Below, one piece after another: positions 48,479-58,905 of a DNA stretch of 64,000 bases. The stretch is from Ochotona curzoniae (Eukaryota > Chordata > Mammalia > Lagomorpha > Ochotonidae): NCBI RefSeq assembly GCF_017591425.1, contig NW_024467121.1, positions 17,000,707 through 17,064,706 of the forward strand. The letters are read 5' to 3'. The notes under the pieces are model-generated. The model had not been told where the DNA came from and searched no databases. It saw nothing but the letters and a program-made list of their open reading frames with translations. Every line of letters begins with the position of its first letter. The stretch's first letter is position 1. Both the position numbers and the translations under genes were made by a program.

Positions 48479-49127
48479 CATTCATTGTCAACTCCCCTAC
48501 TTGTAATTACAGCTGCACGTATGCATTGTGTTGCTGTGCTGCTGCTTCCTAGAGAGAATTTGTCATAGTCTCCTTTTAGAGTTCAACCTCACACTCCCTG
48601 AACACCAAGATAGTCAGTACTGAGAGCAGGGAATGCTCCAGAGAGTGAATTCCTGGGCTTATTAGCATCAGCTTAGTCTAATAAAGACTTATTCTTGTTA
48701 CAGTTGTGAAACAAAGCATTTGGTAGAAATTGTTATCTTATTCATTTTTGAATTTTAAATGTTATCATTTTATGGCTATAGCAATCACAGTGTTTTGAAT
48801 TTTGAATGTTATTTTATGGCTATGGCAATCACAGTGTTTTTGCAAAGTCTAATATAATCTTATCGTGTGGATCAATAGGTTTCCCTCAGCCTCAGATTAG
48901 ATCATGATTTCATGTTTGGAAAATATGTCAGTGTGCTTTGACTCTCTTATGAGTTTAGCTTGAGATTATAATTTTCATAAATAACTCTATGGGTTAACCC
49001 TCGTATTTTCTTACCATATGTATATTTCCTTTTTTAAAAAAAATTATGTTTGAAGAAGACTGTACTATTTTTAATGATTAATGGAACAAATAAATGGAAA
49101 TATGTGCTGGTTTCCCTTCATTCTAGA
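48479..49127. other. unique sequence with a local duplication
   Basis: About 650 bp. Its one clear structure is the two-unit tandem duplication at 48750-48840. No gene. Confidence 0.5.
48750..48840. repeat. two-copy tandem duplication, 47 + 44 bp
   Basis: Unit 1 is 48750-48796, unit 2 48797-48840. Both begin GAATTTT and end GCAATCACAGTGTTTT. They differ by a 3-bp gap (ATC) and two substitutions. Confidence 0.92.
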
Positions 49128-49888
49128 CAGAGTGTAATCAGGTAACTAAAAATTCTTCTACTGTATGACCAGCAATCTCACTCCTGGGAATATGTCCAAA
49201 AGCAACCTGTATTCCTGTACTCATGGCAGCACAATCCATAATAGCAAAGACATGGAACCAACCTAGATGGCCACTGAAAGAGGATTGGATAAAGAAACTG
49301 TTTTACATTTACCCTATGGGTATGGAGCAACCCAGATGACTATCAAAAAGGGAATCCATAAAGAAAGTGTGGTAAATCTACTCCATGGAGTACTATTCAG
49401 CCACTAAAAAGAATGAAATTCTACCATTTGCAATGGAGACCATTATGCTCATTGAAATAAGTCAATCAAAAAAGGACAAATATTATATGTTCTCTCTTTA
49501 CAAGACAACTTTTGTCCAAAATACAAAGTGAAAAGATATTAAGCTAAACAAGTATGCACTTGTAATCTCAAAAATGAGTGATATAATGGAGACCAGAGTA
49601 CCAGGAGTCAACAAATTACAATTTGCATCTCTATTCCTGAATAAAACTAGGCCCCCAATAAAACTTTTAAATATATTTTGACAGTAAAATAGTAGAGTCC
49701 CTACCATTGCTTATATCTGCAATGTCATGACACATGAAGAGCAGAATGCCGGAGTCAAGACTAACTGAAGGTCTATATCATTGTAAAACACAGAGGACAA
49801 TGAGGAGGGGAGCAGGAGAGGAAGGAAAGGGAGGTAAATGGGGGAAGCCCTAGACCTACAAAATTATAAAATGGAATATAAGAATTAA
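49128..49888 (+). mobile_element. L1 ORF2 3' end and 3' UTR, 5'-truncated
   Basis: ACCAGCAATCTCACTCCTGG, ATAGCAAAGACATGGAACCA, GAGTACTATTCAGCCACTAA, AATGAAATTCTACCATTTGC and AAAAGGACAAATATTATATG are the conserved last part of L1 ORF2. The 3' UTR follows, with a purine-rich G-rich tract (about 49797-49848), as is usual for L1. It is better preserved than the L1 at 26.6 kb. About 65 bp is tandemly duplicated at 49259-49390. Dead copy lacking the 5' part. Confidence 0.88.
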
Positions 49889-49989
49889 AGTCTGTGCAGG
49901 TCAATTCAGTTCTTACCAACCATAATAAGGCCAGAAGTAGCTGGGTACAAAGGACTGAGCAAGTAGCAGTAGCAAGTTTAGATTGCATT

Positions 49990-50112
49990 TCATGGAGCAG
50001 AGAGCCACAGACTGTGAATTGGAATTCTTTCACCTTCTGGCTCTTTGGTCTTGAAAAATTACACAACTATTTTGACCTTCAGGTTCCTATCTGTGAAATG
50101 GAAGGAGATGAA
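49990..50112 (+). repeat. MIR SINE
   Basis: GGCTCTTTGGTCTTGAAAAAT, TACACAACTATTTTGACCTTC and AGGTTCCTATCTGTGAAATGG match MIR GTGTGACCTTGGGCAAG ... TTTCCTCATCTGTAAAATGG. Confidence 0.75.
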
Positions 50113-50119
50113 TGCTAAG

Positions 50120-50272
50120 ACAAAATAGTGGTGGCATAAGCAATTAGGTATATGTTCTCAAGATCGTGGAGGCTGGAAACCTCAGACCAAAGTCCAGCAA
50201 ATGCACTGTCGCTTGGGACCACCTTCATTAAATTATAGGTGGCTGTCTTTTTGCTATGCCTACACATCAACT
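50120..50272 (-). mobile_element. MLT1-type LTR fragment, antisense
   Basis: TTCTCAAGATCGTGGAGGCTG, GAAACCTCAGACCAAAGTCC and TAGGTGGCTGTCTTTTTGCT follow reverse-complemented MLT1 (CACAGTTCTGGAGGCTGGAA ... ATGGCTGTCTTCTTGCTG). Confidence 0.55.
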
Positions 50273-50305
50273 TTTTTTCTGAGCTTATATGCATCCTTTG
50301 CTCTT

Positions 50306-50652
50306 AAAAATACATTCAGGAGTCTGGTGCAATAGCCTAGCAGCTAAAATCCTTGCCTTGTATATGCCCAGGATCCTGCCAGTTTATGCCCTGGCTGTTC
50401 CACTTCCCATCCAGCTCCCTGCTTGTGTTCTGGGAAAGCAGTAAAGGGTGGCCCAAAGCTTTTGGACCCTACACCTGCTTGGAAGACCAAGAACAAGCTC
50501 CCGGTTCCTGGCTTTGGATTGGCTCAGCTCCAAACATTATGGCCAATTGGGGAGTAAACCAGTGGGTGGAAGATCTTTCTCTCTGTCTCTGCTCTCAAAA
50601 TCTGACTTTCCAATAAAAATAAATAAATCATTTTTTAAAAACATACACTCAG
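50306..50652 (+). repeat. C-SINE, full length, younger type
   Basis: The body is about 50320-50636: GAGTCTGGTGCAATAGCCTAG, CACTTCCCATCCAGCTCCC, TTCTGGGAAAGCAGTAAAG, GGATTGGCTCAGCTCCAAAC, tail CTTTCCAATAAAAATAAATA. AAAAATACATTCAG (50306-50319) and AAAAACATACACTCAG (50637-50652) are an imperfect duplication. It forms an inverted pair with the next SINE. Confidence 0.92.
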
Positions 50653-50677
50653 TACTACTGGTTTAAAGCCCACTCTA

Positions 50678-51037
50678 CAGGCCTCAATTTATTTTTTTAA
50701 AGATTTATTTATTTTTATTGCAAAGTCAGATGTACAGAGAGGAGAAGAGACAGAGAGGAAGATCTTCCATCCGATGATTCACTCCCCAAGGAACCACAAT
50801 GGCTGGTGCTGTGCCACTCTGAAACCAGGAGCCAGGAACCTCCGCCAGGTCTCCCACATGGGTTCAGTGTCCCAAGGCTTTAGGCCATCCTCTACTGCCT
50901 TCCCAGGCCACAAGCAGGGAGCTGGATGGTAAGAGGAGCTGCCTGGATTAGAACTGGCACCCATATGGGATCCCGGTGCATTCAAGGCGAGGACATTAGC
51001 CAATAGGCCACCATGCCAGGCCCCAGGCCTCAATTTA
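50678..51037 (-). mobile_element. C-SINE, full length, young, antisense, perfect 14-bp target duplication
   Basis: The body is about 50692-51023. On +: AAAGATTTATTTATTTTTAT, GAAGATCTTCCATCCGATGA, TCTCCCACATGGGTTCAG, CTTCCCAGGCCACAAGCAGG and CCACCATGCCAGGCCCC. CAGGCCTCAATTTA is repeated exactly at 50678-50691 and 51024-51037. Confidence 0.95.
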
Positions 51038-51443
51038 ATCACATCATTCTAGAACCCATCAACAAATCCAATCATGTAATGGGACATTCCCTGGGAATAT
51101 GCACGGCCTGTGGGTATGTAGGAGATTTGTTGTGGGAGGGGAAGGTCTCAAGAACAAAACTAGTAAAGATACAGGAAATAGAATTGGGCAGTGGGAGAAA
51201 CTGGAACGTGATGCAGAGAGCTCTGGAGCAGGAACTTTGTATGGGCCAAAGATTGAGGCCAATGAAGTGTTGACCCAGTGTCCTAGCAGAAGAGAAAGAA
51301 GCCTATCCTTGGGCCCAGAAAGTTTCTGCAGTTGGATGAGAATCTCCAAGAATGACTCTTGCCAACCTGCAGCTCAGCAGTGAGGGGTTGAATGTCTTGG
51401 TTCTGAAGTAGAAAGGGTGGCACATGACCATTCTATAGTTTTG

Positions 51444-51476
<33 letters not shown>

Positions 51477-52720
51477 TCAAGGGCTGACTGAGCTAAGTAA
51501 ACAGGTTAAGACCCAGTGCCTAGGCTATAGTAGGCCCTCTACTAATTTTAGTTCCCTTCCATGGGTCTCATCTTTGCACATTCACAAGGGCCTTCATTGC
51601 TTCATGATCCTTGAACAGTGAACACTGGCCTCTCCCACAATGTTATTTAATGTGCTTCCTCTGGATGGAAGCAGGATGCAGGAGAGCTGGTTGGCAGGTA
51701 GTTTCCCATATTGATATTTAACTCCCTTCCCCTCTGACTTCTTTCCTTCTGTCATCCAGATCACTCTAATCAACACATGTGAACCAGCTGAACTCCTCAT
51801 AAACAGGGCTCTTTAGGGGGCTGCATGCTGCTTCACTACAAAGCTCTGTAATTTTCCGCGTGATTTTTTTTTCCTTATTATTTTTAAATACCCTGCATTT
51901 AAAGTTTCACATCTGCAGAGCCACAGAGAGGAGCATGTGGAACATAATGCACAGTGTTCACTGGAAGAAAACAAAAGAGGAGTGGGTGGTTTCAAACAAA
52001 GCGGTTGCCTTGTATCTCTGACATGAGGCTTTTGTGGTGGTTGTTGATCAGCACGAATGAAAGTCCATTTGGAAGAGTCACGTGCCTCTCCAAACTGTAA
52101 AATAATACTGCATGGTGGTGAGTCCTTGCATTGAGGAACAGTTAGGCTTAGAGCAGAGAAATTCAATGGCAGGCCATTGTGACAGAAAATGTAACCTAAC
52201 AGTGAATGGATGAGAAGCAATAAAGAACTTTGAGGAAAGAAAAGCAATGTGTGGAAATGAAAGGAATGCATAGGTCCTTTCTTGTCGGCAGCTTTTACTA
52301 ATGGAGACCTGCAGAAAATAAATGAGGATCTGCCCCCAGCTTCTTGTTCTCCCAAGGACAAAACCTCATATGGCTTGTCCTTAAGTAGACTAGGAGGTAG
52401 GTCCTATCTTTATATTTCTGGGTATAAATTCACAATCCTAGAGCCAGTCGTGATTAAAAAGCAAAATGCTTTCTGTTATAAACTGTAACTGCTGGCCTCA
52501 AATAAGCCTTCTGATAATTATTGCTGTTGTTGTTTTTGGAGGGGAAAAACATGAAATAGTTTCACAGTCAGTGTAATGGGTGGAGAAGAGAAAAGGTATT
52601 TTGCAGTAAAGGGGTCAGGGATCAGATACAGCTTTTTGAGGGAGCATTTGGCTTGCCAGGCTACCACTTCCTTTCAGATATAGCTCATTCTGGAATTCTG
52701 CACTTAATAAGGACCTGCTG
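51038..52720. other. unique sequence, 1.7 kb
   Basis: Contains the longest open frame of the window (182 codons, antisense 51813-52361). It has no recognisable domain, a Ser/Cys/Leu-biased composition and no homologue I can name; I treat it as chance. Also a (TTTTG)n at 51439-51474. Confidence 0.45.
51439..51474. repeat. (TTTTG)n simple repeat
   Basis: Six TTTTG units followed by six T. Confidence 0.95.
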
Positions 52721-53087
52721 TTTTAGTCTGCTTGGGTTATGGCATGAAAAAAAATACCACTGACCAAATATTTGTCACAGTTCTGGAACCTACATGGTTC
52801 TGCCAGGAGGGTGGTTTCCTAGTGACAGCCTGTTTCCTCGCCTTCAGCCAGCTGTCTTCTTACTCTATCTTCACAAAGCCAGGGGAAGGGGGCGGGAAGA
52901 GAGAGAAAGAGATACAAGAAGCTCCTTGATATCTTTTCATGTAAGGGCAGTAATGAGGACTTCACACTCGAGACCTTATCTGTAGCTAATAACCTCCCAA
53001 GGGCCCCATCTCCAAATACCATCACATGGTAGGTGAAAATTTTGACATATGAATTTGGGCTCACAGGGACACAGTTCAATCCATAGA
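52721..53087 (-). mobile_element. MLT1-type MaLR LTR, antisense, nearly full length
   Basis: GTTTTAGTCTGCTTGGGTTAT, CACAGTTCTGGAACCTACATG, CCCAAGGGCCCCATCTCC, AAATACCATCACATGG, TTGACATATGAATTTGGGC and ACACAGTTCAATCCATAG follow reverse-complemented MLT1 from end to start. Short open frames across it are not genes. Confidence 0.85.
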
Positions 53088-53174
53088 GTAAATGAGAAAG
53101 AAACAAAGGGCAGGGGAGACCTGGCCTCTGCTTCTAAGCATGAGGTATATAGGGGTGTGAGAAATCAAGGACAA

Positions 53175-53600
53175 CTTCCTAGATAAACTGATTGGCCAAA
53201 CCTGGGTCTAAGCGATATGTGAAGTCAACTAGAAAGGAACATTGGAGGCAGCGTGGCAGTGTGACCAGAAGTCCTGAAGTGAGAGGCCGACGTTACAGCT
53301 GCAGACTCTGAAGCAAGCCACTGTGGTGACGCAGGCAGAGCTTAGGGCAACACAATGAGCAGGTGAGATTGGAGAGACCAGCAAGGCCTCACTGACACAA
53401 AGGAAAGCCTATCAGGCGATGGGCACAAGGGATAGCATGATCCTAGTTGCAGATGCTATCTTGGTTCTGGGGATAAGAGTAGAGTGGAAAGCAGGAAGGA
53501 CGCAGCTGGATGATGAGAAGGCACCATGTCATCTAAGCAAGAGATGTTCATAGCTGGAGCAAAGTGGTGATAGTAGGAATGGAGATACCTGGACAGATTC
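53175..53600 (-). mobile_element. L2 LINE fragment, antisense
   Basis: GAACATTGGAGGCAGCGTGGC, CTGAAGCAAGCCACTGTGG, CATCTAAGCAAGAGATGTTC and AAAGTGGTGATAGTAGGAAT fit the antisense L2 order (CCATTGGAGGGTTTTGAGCA ... CAGGCGAGAGATGATGGTG). Confidence 0.6.
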
Positions 53601-56069
53601 CAGCATTGTTGAAAGGGGTTGGCAGCAGATCATATACCAGAAACAAAGGCAAGGGGATTAGGGGATATCATTATGCTTTTTACCTGACAGAAGAATCTCA
53701 CCCAACACATGGCAGAAACACATGGCAGATCTCACACTCCTCCATCTTCACAGGCACCACCCAGTGTGGGTCTCCCAGATCAGCAGAGAACACATGTTTC
53801 CTGCAGCCTCTGCTGCTCGCAGGTCTGTTTGCTCACAGATCATCCTGTCAGCTTTGATCTAACTGCATAGAGGTTGGTCCTAGTTGTCTTGTTTCCCAGA
53901 CCAGCTTCTCTCTGTGTTTTGTGATAGGAAGGTACTGTTCAGAGTGCAAGGCAGGAGCAAGAGAGATGCCAAGTCTTTTTTGTTTGTCTCAAGCAGTGTC
54001 TCCAAAAATTACTCTGGTGGCCCTGGCCAGTGGCCCTCGTTACTCTACTTCTCCCTCATCTGCCTGTGTCTGGGTTATCTCACTGCTGGTAAATGGGCTA
54101 CTCAGCATTTATTTCATCTTTGCCTGAACTGCGTTCCAACCATTCTTCTGGTGTGACCTTGTTGCTTACAGTTGTCAAATAAGATTCCAGAAATGCATCC
54201 TTATCAACCACTTAGCAATGCCTAACACTCATTTCTTTCCCTTTACTACAAAATAGAAGGCTTGAAACACAAATAGTCCTATAAGACTTAAGAGCTGAAT
54301 TAGATACACAGCATATTTTTTCACCAGAGAGTAGAATATTTGATTTTAGTACAAAGAAAGAACAAGATCTTGGGGGTGGGGAGCACAAGAAAGAATCGCA
54401 AGGAAAAGATTCAGTAATTCATGGGTTAGAAAAAAGAAAACGAAACATACCAAAGATTCACATGCTTCAAAAAATTGCCAGGGGAAAGCCATAGGGTGAT
54501 ACTACAGTTTTATAAAGATGTGAAAGAATGCCAACTAAAGGCTAGGTCAGCCGTGCCAAAGAATTACTAACAACTAGAAAGCGGAATTAGAATTGTAAGA
54601 GGAATTCATGTAAAATTGTATTCTAAAGAGGAACCTGGGAGATCAAAAAGTCATTTTTTTTGTCTTACTTCATCTATGGTAAAATTAAATATTTTGTACT
54701 TGGAGTCTATGTTAATATAACTATTCAGTCCCCATTCTATATTAAATGTTATTTACAAAAAAAAATAGTGCCTGTATAATCTATGTATCATTGGTAAATA
54801 TGTTCCTAATTGGCTGAGGCAAGAAACAAAGGAACTGAACCCATGTTTTGTTTGTTTGGAGCTAGGATTAATTTCATGCTCAAAGATAATTGTAACACAA
54901 AAATGTATTATCTCAGGTGCAAATATTATCTGTACACTAGCAATTTGGCTGTGACTTATCCAGAGTGTGGTTTTCATAAAAAGTCACCATTTTTTCATAT
55001 AAAGCAAGCCCTGTACCATTTAGTATTTTCAATAGATCAAATTCTGCAACCTCACTATCTTTCCAAACATACTAACACACAATCCCTACACACGGATACA
55101 AAGCCACTCACCACATCTTATGTATTAATTCAGTATTTTAAAGTTCAATAAATTATGGTAGCAAAACACATTGCAAGCCAGAACAAGAGCTTCACCCAGT
55201 TTTTCAGAGCTGCCAAAGCTGCAGTTGTACCATTTCCAGAATTTCTAGGTTTGTATGGCTATGTTCGATAACTTCTATGGATAGATGGATGGGTGAGTGG
55301 ATAGAGAGATGGATAGGCATGTGTAAAGAATAGCTTACTGAGACTCAATGTTAATCTGTGCTTTGATAGTACATAAATGTGCCAAAGAAAATACCTTGAT
55401 AGGTGGTTTTCTGATTTTTTTCATGGGTCACATCATGAAGCATGTATGTTTCCACATTGTAGTTTTTAAACCATTTTAATTTTCACTTACTCATTGGCAT
55501 AGAAGTTTTCCATCTGTCAGGTATTGATAAAGAATTTACTATATCATTGTGCCAGATACCACCTCGGCTTGATAATGCTAAAGTCTCTTCTGTGCCATTC
55601 AAAATGGTAGCCCTGATCATATGTGTTGACTGAGTCTGGTAAACATAGCTAGTAAATGGGTTGTAGATTGCACAGTGGATTTTCAACACTGAGAACAAAA
55701 ATATTATAAAAGGTCTCATAAATAATTGTTATATGTATTCCATGTTGAAGTGATAATTCTTTAAATAAATGAAATAATTAAATATGCTACCAAAATTAAT
55801 TTTAATAATTTCTTTTTACTTGTTATAGTGGCTACCAAAATATAAAAGTACACGTTATGCTGTCATTTGTGGTTTTCATGAAGGACACAGAGAGTAAAGT
55901 TTAAATAATCAGTTGACTCATGATAAATTGTAATAACTGTCCAGAAATGCAAACTCCCACTGCCAATGCTAAGTATGTCCAAACTATGTCATTATTCATT
56001 TGAGAGTTCAATGTTTCTTTGAGAAGATGTGAAATACAGAAAAGTAAAATGAGATTTGTTTTTAAGCCT
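53601..56069. other. unique sequence, 2.5 kb
   Basis: No gene or interspersed repeat recognised. AT-rich from about 54200 onward. A (GGATA)-like simple repeat lies at 55278-55318. Frames up to 113 codons (54810-55151) have no recognisable domain. Confidence 0.45.
55278..55318. repeat. (GGAT)n imperfect simple repeat
   Basis: ATGGATAGATGGATGGGTGAG followed by TGGATAGAGAGATGGATAGG. Confidence 0.85.
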
Positions 56070-56232
56070 GAGAAATATAGTTTTGAATCTATCTGTATGG
56101 CAATGGGAAAACTAACATATTTTCCAAGTCTTCATCTCCTCTTTGGTTCAAGAACCCATAGGATGTTGTAAGGCTAGGGATGATGAGTGCAAAGTAACCT
56201 ACCACTGTATCAGACAAATACTAGCCACTCAA
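56070..56232 (+). repeat. MIR SINE
   Basis: TAGTTTTGAATCTATCTGTAT, TCTTCATCTCCTCTTTGGTTC, ATAGGATGTTGTAAGGCTAGG and GATGATGAGTGCAAAGTAAC follow MIR from GGTTCGAATCC through CATAGGGTTGTTGTGAGGAT. Confidence 0.7.
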
Positions 56233-56718
56233 AGAGAATGCTTACTGTTTTGGTCAGATACACCTGGGCACAAGTGAAGGAAACAGTACGAATTTTGCCA
56301 TTAGTGTCACCACAATGACTCCAACAGTATCACTGACCATAACATACAGTACAAATAATCCACTGAGACTGGTGAGATGAAGTTTCCTGCAGTGGAGTGT
56401 TACCTGGTAAGGGCTCTCTTGACTCTGTTACTTACAGTTTAAATCCCCAACCTAGTTTAAATTGCCTGTCTGAGAATTGCAATGTAACACTTAGACCAGT
56501 AACAAGAAACAAGCAAGGCGTGGTTTCTTTCGCTCTCACACTGCCCTATATGCCTGCCAAAGCGACAGAAACCCGAGGATGGCTAACACAGCCTTAGCCA
56601 TGATCTTCAGTGAGCAGCTTTAACAGTATAAAAACCTGCCCTAAAATAGTTAGTGGATGCAAATTCACCATTTGGTGAAACTTTATGAGAATCTGATCAC
56701 TCTTCACTTCTGTCACAT
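56233..56718. other. unique sequence
   Basis: About 490 bp. It keeps some CpG near 56517-56575. No gene or repeat recognised. Confidence 0.45.
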
Positions 56719-56846
56719 ACGAGTTGAAAACATTTGTGTTATGATGGGATTAAGAGATGAGCTTATTTGGGCATAAAACGTTTTACAGATCCCTGTACAT
56801 TTTTTCACAGTATGCGCTTTCCATCAACTTTTTGAGGACCCCTTGA
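56719..56846. mobile_element. palindromic MITE-like element, copy C
   Basis: Opposite orientation to copies A and B. GGGATTAAGAGATGAGCTTA, TTTGGGCATAAAACGTTTTAC, TTTTTTCACAGTATGCGC and TTTCCATCAACTTTTTGAGG give the whole element with a degenerate left repeat (GAGTTGAAAACATTTG). Confidence 0.55.
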
Positions 56847-57077
56847 ATACTGCAGTGCCGAATGTACAGGGCTTTAGGTTGCCTTGCCAACCAATTAGAC
56901 TGAGGAAAAGTAAATCTGGAATGAGGGCTCCGTGTCATGAAATCCTCAGTCTGATTTATATTTCTTATTTCTCTGGACAGGCTTCCCCAAACTCGGGCCA
57001 ACTTTCCAAGAATAGCTGTCACTTAATAGTGGCATATAGCCAATTCTTCAAGGGAATTTAACACTGAATCCATTTTT
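56847..57077. other. unique sequence
   Basis: About 230 bp between the MITE-like element and a SINE. Nothing recognised. Confidence 0.4.
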
Positions 57078-57424
57078 CTTTTTTTTTTTTAAGTAGATTT
57101 ATTTTCTTTTTATTGGAAAGTCACATAAACAGAGAAGAAGAGAGACAGAGAGGAAGCTGTTCTGTCCATTGAATCGCTCCCTCTCCAAGCAGGCACAACT
57201 GCCAGTGCTGTGCCAATCTGAGGTCAGGAGCCAGGTGCCTCTTCCAGGTCTCCCATGCGGGTGCAGGGTCCCAAGGCCTTGGGGGCTGTCCTTGACTGCT
57301 TTTCCAGGTTACAAGCAGGAAGCAGGAGGGGAAGTGAGGCCACCAGGATTAGAATTGGTGCCCATATGAGATCCTAGATTATGCAAGGAAAGGACTTTAG
57401 TCGCTAGGCTACCATGCTGGGCCC
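57078..57424 (-). repeat. C-SINE, full length, younger type, antisense
   Basis: On +: T-run, TTTTTATTGGAAAGTCACAT, GGTCTCCCATGCGGGTGC, TTGACTGCTTTTCCAGGTTA, GGTGCCCATATGAGATCC, AGGCTACCATGCTGGGC. A possible but poor target duplication (CTGAATCCATTTTTC against CTGAAGCAATACTTTTC). Confidence 0.9.
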
Positions 57425-57974
57425 TGAAGCAATACTTTTCTAAGAATTATAGGTCTCATTTTCTTATTCCTTTCCAACAGTAGAAACAGGTAAGCCAAAT
57501 TCAAATGTAGAAATACTAAAGCATACATGCTTATTGTTGTTTGAAGCACAGAATTTGTGTTTCTATGTCCACATTGCTACAACATGGTATATTGCTCCTG
57601 GAATACATTGTGCTATTACTAGCAGATTGCCTAAACTGCTAGCCTTTCCTTGGGAAAATGAGTCGTGATCTAACGTCAGTCCATCATATAGTCCTTTCTG
57701 ACTCTGACACATTGGGAACAATTTCTGCTTCCCATCATGCTCCTTTCTTTGGTTCAGCCAGAAAGTATTCCTTCCAGTTACAAATAAATTATTGTCCTCT
57801 CCTCCCTCCTGCACTGTTTGCTAGTGTCCCCTTTCAGACATACTCTCATCAAACCCAAGTAAAAGTCCAACTGGTCAGACAGGCCAGCATTCCAGAGACA
57901 CTTTTTACACTAGGGTTAATCAAATTTGTGAGCCATTGTCTGTTAACACATTCATGATTCATGTCCCTTCTTCC
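57425..57974. other. unique sequence
   Basis: About 550 bp, nothing recognised. The 83- and 99-codon frames on opposite strands are without known domains. Confidence 0.4.
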
Positions 57975-58250
57975 ATTTCATTCATCCAACAGATATGTGA
58001 TAAATAACTTCCCCTCCCAGGTACTGTTTTAGTTGATGAAACAAATCAATGGAAAAATATACTAATTTGTTATTCATGGACTTTGTGTTTCAGTCTTGAA
58101 TGAATTTAAATGGTAAAGGAAGTAATGGACACATGGAGTATCCAGATAATCATAAATGCTTAGTAGAATAATGGAGAAAAGGGATGAAGAGTCAGAGGTA
58201 GTGTAATTTAAGACAAAAGAGATGGGGACAGGTTGTTGAGAAAGTGGCGT
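57975..58250 (-). mobile_element. L2 LINE 3' end, antisense
   Basis: CATTTCATTCATCCAACAGAT at the start, then CCCAGGTACTGTTTTAGTTG, GATGAAACAAATCAATGG and GACTTTGTGTTTCAGTCTTG. This mirrors ATTCATTCAACAAATATTTA ... CACTGTTCTAGGTGCTGGG of antisense L2. Confidence 0.7.
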
Positions 58251-58754
58251 CAGGTCACCTTACTCCCATCTTCTCCACAAACCTGGCTAGAGAGCAGTGT
58301 GAGTTCAAGGTTAAACTCTGCAAGGACAATTTAAGCTGTGTACTCTAATTCCAGCTTTTACCAGCTGACTCCATACCTACCAACATGACCAATCCACACT
58401 GCTATTCATTGCCTAAAATTCCCTTGGGAACTTTCCCAGATGGAGAGGTTATTAGCAGGGCAAGGTTATAGAATTGTTGGATTTCCAGCTGTAATAGCTC
58501 TACAATAGCACTAAAACAACACTCTGGCTCTATGGCATCACTTTTCTTTCTGTTTCCTTAATCCCCTTGTGGAAAAGGGAAGGAGAAGATATTTCCAATA
58601 GAAACCTGTGAATTATGATTTCTGCAGCCGGGTCTGTGTTTCCAGCTCCATGAATGGGGGAAAAGAAAAAGATAATTCTGCACGATTAGAATCACGTAAT
58701 CCTAATCCCTTTCTGAAACTGATCATTTTACTAGATTTTAGGACTTCGCTAGCC
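58251..58754. other. unique sequence
   Basis: About 500 bp, no gene or repeat recognised. Confidence 0.45.
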
Positions 58755-58905
58755 AATTGGCAGGTACTATTTTAAGAACATTCCCAGTAACTCTATTGTG
58801 CTGTAGTTATCTACCTTTTACATAGGACCAAACTGAAGCGTAATGAGATTTAGTCAGGATCTACACACCGAGGCAGTCTGATTTGTGAGACTGCTTCCAG
58901 TAACC
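58755..58905 (-). repeat. MIR SINE, antisense
   Basis: On +: GGCAGGTACTATTTTAAGAAC, CAGTAACTCTATTGTGCTG, TTACATAGGACCAAACTGAAG and CCGAGGCAGTCTGATTTG follow reversed MIR through CCAGGCAGTCTGACTCC. Confidence 0.75.

Noticed and set aside
51813..52361. 182-codon antisense open frame, the longest in the window
   Set aside because: No recognisable domain or family, biased Ser/Cys/Leu composition, no sign of splice structure or a promoter. The length is within what chance gives in 64 kb.
52870..52900. CTCF-like text (CCAGGGGAAGGGGGCGGG)
   Set aside because: The CC at the required position upstream of the AGGGGGC core is missing, and it lies inside an MLT1 LTR.
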